Below, one piece after another: positions 12,607 to 18,215 of a stretch of 18,215 nt of DNA (position 1 is the first letter of the stretch; each line of letters opens with the position of its first letter). This stretch comes from QHBQ01 sp038230695 (GTDB taxonomy: Bacteria > Chloroflexota > Chloroflexia > QHBQ01): positions 1 to 18,215 of the forward strand of contig JBBRMT010000081.1 in NCBI GenBank assembly GCA_038230695.1, given 5' to 3'. A program made the position numbers and the translations under genes. The notes beneath the pieces are model-generated. The model made no database searches, had not been told where the DNA came from, and was given only the letters and a program-made list of their open reading frames with translations.

Positions 12607-12635
12607 ATTATAACGCAGGGGGCAACGGTTGGCAA
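12607..12635 (-). promoter_or_regulatory. Promoter of glyA
   Basis: On the minus strand, -35 TTGCCA (12635-12630), 17 bp, -10 TATAAT (12612-12607), with a start near 12600. It is divergent from the ArsR-ArsC promoter, their -35 elements being about 36 bp apart. Confidence 0.8.
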
Positions 12636-12671
12636 CTTGCTCAATTTCGCAAAATTGATCGTGCAAACCTA

Positions 12672-12719
12672 TTGCATTTTGCGCGGAACAATGATATAAT
12701 GCTACTAATCAAATTGATT
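12672..12719 (+). promoter_or_regulatory. Promoter and operator of the ArsR-ArsC fusion gene
   Basis: TTGCAT (12672-12677), 17 bp, TATAAT (12695-12700). The predicted start near 12707 coincides with a perfect palindrome AATCAA-A-TTGATT (12707-12719). A partly matching CAAATTAGATT follows at 12720-12730. An AT-rich palindrome at the start site is where an ArsR-family repressor usually binds, so autorepression is likely. Confidence 0.7.
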
Positions 12720-12742
12720 CAAATTAGATTGGAGCAATCCCA

Positions 12743-13528
12743 TTGCAATCATCTCTTGCCCCTGCGCCGCCCCTGCTGAAGCTGCTGGCACATGACCTGC
12801 GCTGGCGGCTGGTGACACACCTGGCATACAGCGATTATCGAGTAGCCGAGTTGGTGCAACTGGTGGGTGAGCCGCTCAACCTGGTATCCTACCACCTGCG
12901 CCAGTTGCGCGAAGGGCGGCTGGTTAGCGAACGACGTAGCAGCGCGGACGAGCGGGCAGTCTACTATCGGCTCGACCTGGAGCAACTGCATCACCTGTAT
13001 TATGATGCCGCCGCGCAACTCCATCCCGCCCTGGGGATAGCCGCCGACCCGACCCAGCGGCAGCAGTGGCGGTTCAACGCGCCCGCGCCACGCTTGCTAT
13101 TCCTCTGCACCGGCAATAGCTCTCGCTCGCCAATGGCGGCGGCGATTGCCCAACACCTGAGCGGCGCACAGGTATTGGCCTTCAGCGCGGGCAGCCATCC
13201 CGCCACACAGATCAACCCGCAGGCAATCCAGGCGCTGGCTAGGCTTGGTATTACACTCCCCGCTCTTGCGCCCCAAAGCCTCGAATTGTACAGGGAGCAG
13301 AGCTTCGACCGCGTCATCACCCTCTGCGATAAGGTGCGCGAGGTGTGTCCGCCTTTCCCCGGCCATCCCACCCCCATCCACTGGAGCTTCGCCGATCCCG
13401 CAAAGGCCGAGGGCAGCGAGGAGCAGCGAACCCAGGCTTTTGATCAAACCGCCGCGCAGTTGGCGAAGCGCATCCGCCTGCTGCTGACCGAGTTGGAGTT
13501 GGAGAGGGCTACCGCTTATAACAACTAG
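12743..13528 (+). CDS. ArsR-type HTH fused to thioredoxin-type arsenate reductase
   Basis: A 261-residue two-domain protein. Residues about 8-85 form an ArsR winged helix, with recognition segment LNLVSYHLRQLREGRLV (46-61 region). Residues about 116-252 form a low-molecular-weight phosphatase-fold arsenate reductase: P-loop CTGNSSR (C122-R128), the acid in FADP (D218), and the redox pair C195 and C202 with the 7-residue spacing of thioredoxin-linked ArsC. All catalytic residues are present, so arsenate-to-arsenite reduction is expected. The HTH lacks the ELCVCDL metal site, and the whole chain has only three cysteines. Start is TTG 12743 with GGAG 8 nt upstream. No arsenite pump gene is adjacent. 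A general tyrosine-phosphatase role is less likely given C195/C202 and the IHWSFADP block. Confidence 0.9.
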   Translation: MQSSLAPAPPLLKLLAHDLRWRLVTHLAYSDYRVAELVQLVGEPLNLVSYHLRQLREGRLVSERRSSADERAVYYRLDLEQLHHLYYDAAAQLHPALGIAADPTQRQQWRFNAPAPRLLFLCTGNSSRSPMAAAIAQHLSGAQVLAFSAGSHPATQINPQAIQALARLGITLPALAPQSLELYREQSFDRVITLCDKVREVCPPFPGHPTPIHWSFADPAKAEGSEEQRTQAFDQTAAQLAKRIRLLLTELELERATAYNN

Positions 13529-13550
13529 TCCTGCTAGCAATGTAATTTCC

Positions 13551-13575
13551 GTAGGGGCGAACCGTTGTTCGCCCT
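13551..13575 (+). repeat. GTAGGGGCG hairpin repeat, copy 4
   Basis: GTAGGGGCGAACC then GTTGTTCGCCCT. It is base-for-base identical to copy 1 and lies in the 107-bp gap between the ArsR-ArsC gene and the LLM gene. Confidence 0.85.
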
Positions 13576-13635
13576 GGGCCAATCACCGCGACGAGCCGCT
13601 TAACGCAGGCGGCACAAGATGGAAAGGAGCAATCC

Positions 13636-14487
13636 ATGCAGTACGGTGTAACTTTGCCCTGGGTAGACCCGCAGACGGCGGCAGATTTGGCGCAGGCAGC
13701 GGAGCAGGCGGGCTGGGATGGCGTGTTCTACTGGGATGGCATCTACATCGCTTCTGAGGGGCCAATTTACGACCCCTGGGTGGCGCTGGCGGCGATGGCG
13801 ATGCAAACCAAGCGGGTGCGGCTGGGGCCGATGCTGACTCCGATTGCGCGGCGGCGACCCTGGAAGCTAGCTCGCGAGACGGTCAGCCTCGACCATCTGT
13901 CGGGCGGGCGGCTGATCCTGCCGGTGGGGCTGGGTTCAGGGGGCGATGGCGGCTTCAACAAAGTGGGCGAGGCCACCGATCGCAAGACAAAGGCGGAGCG
14001 GCTCGACGAAGGGCTGGCGATCCTGGCCGGGCTGTGGAGCGGGCAGCCGTTCAAGTTCAGCGGCAAGCACTATCAGGTCGAGGAGATGACCTTCGTGCCG
14101 CCGCCAGTGCAGCAACCGCGCATCCCCGTCTGGGTGGTAGGGGCATGGCCGCGCCCGCTGTCAATGGCGCGGACGCTGCAATGGGATGGGGTGCTGGTGA
14201 CGAAGATGCCCGCGCCCGGCAGTTACGCTGAGATACAGCCAGACGACATCCGCGAGATGCTCGCTTATGTGGCCGAACGGCGCACCGCAACCACGCCGTT
14301 CGATGTGGTAATGGAAGGCGAAACCCCTGGCGGCGACCATGAAGCAGCTGCGGCCCAGCTACGCCCCTTTGCCGAGGCGGGCGTTACCTGGTGGCTGGAG
14401 AACGTATGGAATACGCCCAGGGACAATGGCGGCGTGGCGGGTATGCGCGAACGCATCGAGCAAGGGCCGCCGCGCATCGAGGGTTAG
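13636..14487 (+). CDS. LLM-class (luciferase-like) flavin-dependent oxidoreductase
   Basis: A 283-residue protein of the bacterial luciferase-like TIM-barrel family, which uses FMN or coenzyme F420. It starts MQYGVTLPWVDPQTAADLA, the usual first strand and helix. The family blocks AGWDGVFYWD, RVRLGPMLTPIARRRPWKLARE, LDHLSGGRLILPVGLG and IPVWVVGAWPRPLSMAR follow in order. The substrate cannot be read from sequence, and the cofactor (FMN or F420) is undecided. ATG 13636 has AAAGGAG 8 nt upstream. It is 58 bp ahead of the HIT gene and may be transcribed with it. It is somewhat shorter than many relatives (about 300-340 residues) but has no visible break. Confidence 0.9.
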   Translation: MQYGVTLPWVDPQTAADLAQAAEQAGWDGVFYWDGIYIASEGPIYDPWVALAAMAMQTKRVRLGPMLTPIARRRPWKLARETVSLDHLSGGRLILPVGLGSGGDGGFNKVGEATDRKTKAERLDEGLAILAGLWSGQPFKFSGKHYQVEEMTFVPPPVQQPRIPVWVVGAWPRPLSMARTLQWDGVLVTKMPAPGSYAEIQPDDIREMLAYVAERRTATTPFDVVMEGETPGGDHEAAAAQLRPFAEAGVTWWLENVWNTPRDNGGVAGMRERIEQGPPRIEG

Positions 14488-14545
14488 CGAAGCAGTGATG
14501 GCAAACGAGCATGGAATATGCTATTTACCGTAAAGGAGAATACAA

Positions 14546-15013
14546 GTGGAAGGTTGTCACATCTGCGCCGAGCAACAAGGCACAAACGCAGTACCCGGCG
14601 GCGTTATCTACGAGGACGACCTGGTTTATGCCAATCACATCTACGATGATTCCGCGCCAACCTACCTGGGCTACGTAATGGCGGAACCGAAGCGGCACGC
14701 ACCAGGCTTCGCCGACCTTAGCGACACCGAGGCTGAGGCAGTCGGTCTGCTGGTGAAGCGACTCAGCCAGGCGCTCGAAGCGTGTATCGGAGCGGATCAT
14801 ATCTACAGTTTCGTATTCGGCGACCACGTTCCCCACCTTCACGTTCACGTCGCGGGCCGTTACCCAGGCGCACCCCGCGAATACTGGGGTACGCGAGTGG
14901 ACGAATGGCCGGATGCGCCCCACGGCGGCGAGGCCGAGGTTGCCGCACTCTGCGCCCAACTGCGCGAGTATATGAGCCAGTTCGCAACCACCGCGCTAGC
15001 TTCGCAGCCATGA
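14546..15013 (+). CDS. HIT-family nucleotide hydrolase/transferase
   Basis: A 155-residue protein of the histidine triad superfamily, which acts on nucleotide phosphoramidates or dinucleotide polyphosphates. The triad is HVPHLHVHVAG, with H97, H99 and H101, where the middle histidine of the triad is the usual nucleophile. An N-terminal CHIC (C4, C7) may help bind zinc, as in HINT/GalT-like proteins. The start is GTG 14546 with AAAGGAG 7 nt upstream. Its stop overlaps the chrA start as ATGA, so the two are co-translated. The true substrate is unknown. Family membership is firm. Confidence 0.92.
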   Translation: MEGCHICAEQQGTNAVPGGVIYEDDLVYANHIYDDSAPTYLGYVMAEPKRHAPGFADLSDTEAEAVGLLVKRLSQALEACIGADHIYSFVFGDHVPHLHVHVAGRYPGAPREYWGTRVDEWPDAPHGGEAEVAALCAQLREYMSQFATTALASQP

Positions 15014-16227
15014 TTGCCTCACCGCAGCCTCAACCTGAACCATCAGCCCCAGCATCATCAGCGGGCCATCTGCCAGAGGTGGCCCGCCTGTTCCTCCGCC
15101 TCGGCTTCACCGCTTTTGGCGGGCCAGCAGCGCACATTGCGATGATGCGCGACGAGGTAGTACGCCGCCGACAGTGGATCAGCGACGAACGCTTTCTAGA
15201 CCTGCTGGGCATTACCAACCTGATCCCCGGCCCCAACTCGACCGAACTGGCGATCTATCTCGGCTATTTGCGGGCGGGCTGGCGCGGGCTGATCGTGGCG
15301 GGTATCTGCTTCATCGGCCCAGCAATGGCGATTGTGCTAGCCCTGGCCTGGGCCTACGTCACCTACGGTGGCTTGCCCCAGGTGGGCTGGTTGTTCTATG
15401 GCATCCAGCCGGTGGTGGTCGCTATCGTCGCCAATGCGCTGTGGGGGCTGGGCCGCACCGCGTTGCGCGGGGTATGGCCGCTGGTTGTCGTCGCATTGGT
15501 GCTGGGCTTGGATTTGCTGGGCTGGAGTCCGCTGCTGCTGCTGTTCGGCGGCGGGTTGCTATTCGCGGGCGGCAAGTTCGTGGCACAGCGGACACACTCT
15601 GGCGCTCCTGCCGTGCTGTTGATACCCCGCTGGAGCCAGCTTCGCACAGGCATGGCTGCTCTAGGTTTGGTGACAACCGCAAGCGCCGCCGTACCATTCA
15701 GCCTGCTGACCCTGTTTCTCACCTTCCTGAAAATCGGCGCGGTGCTATATGGCAGCGGCTACGTACTGCTCGCTTTCTTGCACAACAATTTCGTGCTGAA
15801 CCTCGGCTGGCTCACCGATCGGCAGTTGCTCGATGCCGTGTCGGTGGGCCAGTTCACCCCTGGGCCGGTGTTCACCACTGCCACGTTTATCGGCTACCTG
15901 CTGGGCGGCTGGGCTGGCGGTTTGCTGGCGACACTGGCTATCTTTCTGCCCTCGTTCGTGTTTGTCGCCCTGATTCACCCCTTCGCCGCCCGCCTGCGCC
16001 GCAACCCGCTCACCGCGCCGCTGCTGGCCGGGGTGAATGTCGCTGCGCTGGCGCTGATGGCGGGTGCTATGATCCAACTCGGCCAGGCCGCACTGGTGGA
16101 CTGGCTGACGGTTGTGCTGGCGCTGGGCGCGTTCGCCACCCTGCGGCGCTTCAAGCTCAACTCGTTCTGGCTGATCGTGGGCGGCGCGGCGGTGGGCGTG
16201 TTGCGCTTCTGGATGTTTGCCAGATAG
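15010..16227 (+). CDS. chrA: Chromate transporter, long-chain (two-domain)
   Basis: A 405-residue inner-membrane protein of the CHR family, which expels chromate. The N-terminal half has LGFTAFGGPAAHIAMMRDE (31-49) and LIPGPNSTELAIYLGY (71-86). The C-terminal half repeats the pattern with FLKIGAVLYGSGYVLLAFL and VGQFTPGPVFTTATFIGYLLGG. This is the inverted pair of CHR domains with about ten hydrophobic segments in all. The first 20 residues are P/S/A-rich. The ATG at 15010 is fixed by its ATGA overlap with the HIT gene, and the longer frame from 14782 is only a shadow of that gene. No chrB regulator is next to it. Chromate specificity is by family; some members may move other oxyanions. Confidence 0.94.
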   Translation: MIASPQPQPEPSAPASSAGHLPEVARLFLRLGFTAFGGPAAHIAMMRDEVVRRRQWISDERFLDLLGITNLIPGPNSTELAIYLGYLRAGWRGLIVAGICFIGPAMAIVLALAWAYVTYGGLPQVGWLFYGIQPVVVAIVANALWGLGRTALRGVWPLVVVALVLGLDLLGWSPLLLLFGGGLLFAGGKFVAQRTHSGAPAVLLIPRWSQLRTGMAALGLVTTASAAVPFSLLTLFLTFLKIGAVLYGSGYVLLAFLHNNFVLNLGWLTDRQLLDAVSVGQFTPGPVFTTATFIGYLLGGWAGGLLATLAIFLPSFVFVALIHPFAARLRRNPLTAPLLAGVNVAALALMAGAMIQLGQAALVDWLTVVLALGAFATLRRFKLNSFWLIVGGAAVGVLRFWMFAR

Positions 16228-16237
16228 CTTTGACAAC

Positions 16238-16267
16238 TTGACGCGACGTAAGGCGAATGGCTATAAT
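16238..16267 (+). promoter_or_regulatory. Promoter ahead of the EamA pseudogene
   Basis: TTGACG (16238-16243), 18-bp spacer, TATAAT (16262-16267), about 60 bp ahead of the ATG at 16331. The promoter remains near consensus although the gene is broken. Confidence 0.65.
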
Positions 16268-16330
16268 CCCCAGCGATGGATAAGCACGCCAACAACAAAC
16301 CACCCCAGCGGATAATAGCAAGGTAAACGA

Positions 16331-16735
16331 ATGACCCCACTGGCCCTCGGCCTGCTGCTTACCGCCGCCGCCACGCACACAATCTGGAACCGGCTGGTCA
16401 AGCAGGCAGGTGACAAGCAAATCTTCACCTGGTGGGCGTTGATGGTGGGGGCGGTAAGCCTTCATGCCGTTGCTGTTCTTTGGCCCGCCGGTTGCTTCAA
16501 GCATCTGGCCGATCGCGATCATCAGCGCCCTCATCGAAGTTTTGTACCTTGCGCTGCTCACTCACGCTTACCAGAGCGGCGACTTCTCGCTGGTTTACCC
16601 GATTGCGCGGGGGCTTGCGCCGGGGCTGCTGGCAGTCTGGGCGGCGCTGTTCCTCAGCGAATCGCTGCATATCGGCGGGGTGGTCGAGCTGGGTTGCTGC
16701 TGCTTGGTCTCATAGTGGTGGGTGGCAGTGCGTGA
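16331..16735 (+). pseudogene. Decayed EamA/DMT-family transporter (first domain only)
   Basis: The reading frame starts as a normal EamA protein (LTAAATHTIWNRLVKQAGDK), then must shift by +1 near 16457-16463. It continues in the second frame (MPLLFFGPP, then IEVLYLALLTHAYQSGD and FSLVYPIARGLAPGLLA) and shifts back near 16691-16694 to reach GLLLLGLIVVGGSA and the TGA at 16733-16735. With both shifts repaired, a product of about 135 residues results, equal to one EamA domain with about five membrane segments. Full DMT carriers are near 290 residues with two such domains, and no second domain is found in the 200 bp downstream. It is therefore truncated and frameshifted. A half-size natural protein is a less likely alternative. 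Confidence 0.8.
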
Positions 16736-16937
16736 TGAGCGAATGAACGTGGCGCAGATGATTGACATGGCTATCGCGCCAACTCACGCCATAAACTTGC
16801 AGCAGGTAAGCAGACGATGGGCATGAGGTGCGTGGCAACAAAGGGCTACGCCCCAACCCTCGTAACTCGGCAAGCCGCCTGCTCACTTGCCACCTTATAC
16901 AACTTCCAGCAGGGGAATATATTACTCAGGAGAACAC

Positions 16938-17897
16938 ATGAACATACTGGTAACTGGCGGCGCGGGCTACATCGGCAGCGTTACCGTGGAGCAGTTGGTC
17001 GAGGCTGGGCATAGGGTGACGGTGTTCGACAGTCTGTACAAGGGTTTCGCCGAAGCGGTGCATCCCGAAGCCACATTCGTGCAGGCCGATTTGGCCGACA
17101 AAGCGGCGATCAGCAAGGCGATAGCCGATAATGGCATCGAAGCGGTGATGCACTTTGCCGCCGATAGTCAGGTGGGCGAGTCGGTGCAGAAACCGGCCAA
17201 ATACTTCCGCAACAACATCATCAACACCCTGAACCTGCTCGAAGCGATGCAGGAGGCAGGGGTGAGCCGCTTCGTGCTATCGTCTACCGCTGCAGTGTAT
17301 GGTGAGCCGGAGAGTACCCCGATCCAAGAAGACGCGCGGCTGAAGCCGACAAACCCTTACGGCGAGAGCAAGCTGGCAATTGAGAGGTTCCTACCCTGGT
17401 ATGGTGGAGCATATGGCCTGCGCTGGGCTAGCCTGCGCTACTTCAACGCAGCGGGGGCAAGTGAGCATTACGGCGAACGCCACGACCCGGAGAGCCACCT
17501 CATCCCCATCGTGCTGCAAGTGGCGCAGGGCAAGCGACCATACATCGAAATCTTCGGTGACGATTATCCTACCGCCGATGGCACCTGCATCCGCGACTAC
17601 GTTCATGTTGTAGACCTGGCGACCGCGCACATCCTGGCCCTGGCAGCTTTGGCGCAGCGCGAGAACATGATTTACAACCTGGGCAGCGGGCAGGGCTTCT
17701 CCAACCGCCAGATCGTCGAAGTGGCGCGGCAGGTGACGGGCAAGGAGATACCGATGAAAGTCGGTCCCCGTCGCGCTGGCGACCCAGCGGCGTTGGTTGC
17801 CAGCAGCGAACGCATCCGCACTGAGCTTGGCTGGCAGCCACGCTACCCTGAACTGACCCAGATCATCGAGACGGCATGGAACTTCGTCAAGTTATGA
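16938..17897 (+). CDS. galE: UDP-glucose 4-epimerase
   Basis: NAD-dependent SDR enzyme that interconverts UDP-glucose and UDP-galactose, for galactose use and cell-surface sugars. The 319-residue product has the NAD fold TGGAGYIGS (6-14), catalytic SSTAAVYG (115-122), Y141 and K145 in PYGESK, RYFNAAGA (167-174) and the substrate-side YPTADGTCIRDYVHVVDLA. ATG 16938 has AGGAG upstream; the longer frame from 16887 adds 17 residues without a ribosome site. It stands alone on this strand. The stop is followed at once by a heptamer repeat and hairpin copy 5. A related epimerase on another UDP-sugar is possible, but the GalE signature is complete. Confidence 0.95.
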   Translation: MNILVTGGAGYIGSVTVEQLVEAGHRVTVFDSLYKGFAEAVHPEATFVQADLADKAAISKAIADNGIEAVMHFAADSQVGESVQKPAKYFRNNIINTLNLLEAMQEAGVSRFVLSSTAAVYGEPESTPIQEDARLKPTNPYGESKLAIERFLPWYGGAYGLRWASLRYFNAAGASEHYGERHDPESHLIPIVLQVAQGKRPYIEIFGDDYPTADGTCIRDYVHVVDLATAHILALAALAQRENMIYNLGSGQGFSNRQIVEVARQVTGKEIPMKVGPRRAGDPAALVASSERIRTELGWQPRYPELTQIIETAWNFVKL

Positions 17898-17922
17898 GTT
17901 TTGAGTTTTGAGTTTTGAGTTA
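17895..17922 (+). repeat. Heptamer tandem repeat TGAGTTT x4
   Basis: Three TGAGTTT units and a fourth TGAGTTA run end to end. The first unit contains the galE stop codon TGA. Confidence 0.9.
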
Positions 17923-17931
17923 TGCGGATTA

Positions 17932-17967
17932 GTAGGGGCGCGATAAATCTGCGCCCCGGTCAAGCGC
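17932..17967 (+). repeat. GTAGGGGCG hairpin repeat, copy 5
   Basis: GTAGGGGCG, loop CGATAAATCTG, CGCCCCGGTCAAGCGCA. The stem GGGGCGC/GCGCCCC is perfect. No T-run follows, so it is not an obvious terminator for galE despite its position. Confidence 0.85.
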
Positions 17968-18006
17968 ATTACCGCCGGTCGAAACATTCTTAGTGAGGCA
18001 TCTAGC

Positions 18007-18215
18007 ATGAGCGACATTGACAAAGCTGGCAAAATCAGTAAACCCCTCAGCGCCCAGCAATCAGCGCCCAGCCTTTTGTTGGGTGGCGTGCTGGGTTGGG
18101 ATGAGCGCGGCCATCCCTATCATGAACTGGCGTTTCGCGTAACCGTGTTGGATACCGATGTATTCAACCTCAGTTGGGAACGGTATATGCCCTGGTGCGA
18201 ACGCAACGCCACCGA
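18007..18215 (+). CDS. Unrecognised gene, 5' part only
   Basis: ATG 18007 with TGAGG about 9 nt upstream opens a frame that runs without a stop to the window end (69 codons and 2 bases). The start is MSDIDKAGKISKPLSAQQ, polar and without a signal peptide. Next come SLLLGGVLGWDERGHPYHE and ELAFRVTVLDTDVFNLSWE, which look like a folded strand-rich domain with several tryptophans (LSWERYMPWC). I do not recognise the family. The codon style matches the neighbours, so it is probably a real gene continuing to the right. Confidence 0.65.
   Translation, partial: MSDIDKAGKISKPLSAQQSAPSLLLGGVLGWDERGHPYHELAFRVTVLDTDVFNLSWERYMPWCERNAT

Noticed and set aside
14782..15009. 76-residue N-terminal extension of chrA
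   Set aside because: It overlaps the HIT gene in another frame and reads as an R/P-rich shadow; ATG 15010 overlaps the HIT stop as ATGA.
15174..16241. 355-residue plus-strand frame overlapping chrA
   Set aside because: It is rich in R, G and A and is a frame shadow of chrA, whose own frame has clear CHR motifs.
16230..16267. TTGACA at 16230-16235 as the -35 of the EamA promoter
   Set aside because: It is 26 bp from TATAAT; TTGACG at 16238 has the proper 18-bp spacing.
16736..16937. Second EamA domain or small gene between the pseudogene and galE
   Set aside because: No frame in this gap shows membrane segments or EamA motifs, and no convincing promoter was found.
112..17967. CRISPR array suggested by repeated GTAGGGGCG units
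   Set aside because: The copies are kilobases apart with no regular spacers and no cas genes; they are dispersed hairpin repeats.

Overview
The window is a GC-rich, tightly packed bacterial chromosome segment of housekeeping and small accessory genes. A T-box riboswitch ahead of an alpha2-type glycyl-tRNA synthetase, textbook sigma70-type promoters, Shine-Dalgarno starts, greA next to lysS, and many short GTAGGGGCG hairpin repeats between genes together suggest Chloroflexota. This placement is an inference from gene content and style, not from a marker gene.

Left part (1-3116, minus strand): the 3' part of a degenerate tRNA-Asn-like gene, then lysS and greA (4-bp overlap, one promoter, a terminator-like hairpin in the greA leader), then a two-gene toxin-antitoxin-like unit whose downstream gene carries an in-frame amber stop, then tRNA-Arg(UCG). 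The tRNA-Arg promoter and the glyS promoter are back to back, with perfect -35 hexamers separated by 2 bp.

Middle left (3171-8109, plus strand): T-box leader and glyS with a strong terminator. Next is a lipoprotein/alpha-beta hydrolase/4-TM protein that lacks the usual nucleophile serine, followed by an APH-family phosphotransferase.

Middle (8147-12478, mostly minus strand): a 15-bp inverted repeat around a hairpin repeat, a toxin-first RelE/Phd-type module with its own promoter and palindromic operator, upp, and a likely operon glyA - SAM methyltransferase - MNT nucleotidyltransferase.

Right part (12672-18215, plus strand): an ArsR-ArsC fusion (repressor plus thioredoxin-type arsenate reductase in one chain) with a palindrome at its transcription start. 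It is followed by an LLM flavin oxidoreductase, a HIT protein overlapping a full-length chromate transporter chrA, a decayed EamA transporter with two compensating frameshifts, galE, and the start of an unrecognised gene that leaves the window.

No CRISPR array, IS element, prophage or defence island was seen. The most unusual items are the ArsR-ArsC fusion whose only cysteines are the reductase redox cysteines, the nucleophile-less membrane-tethered hydrolase, the divergent tRNA-Arg/T-box promoter palindrome, and a hairpin repeat family whose loop is inverted between copies. Several gene starts were moved from the longest open frame to internal starts supported by Shine-Dalgarno sites and promoter positions (5055, 7180, 8867, 11099, 15010, 16938).
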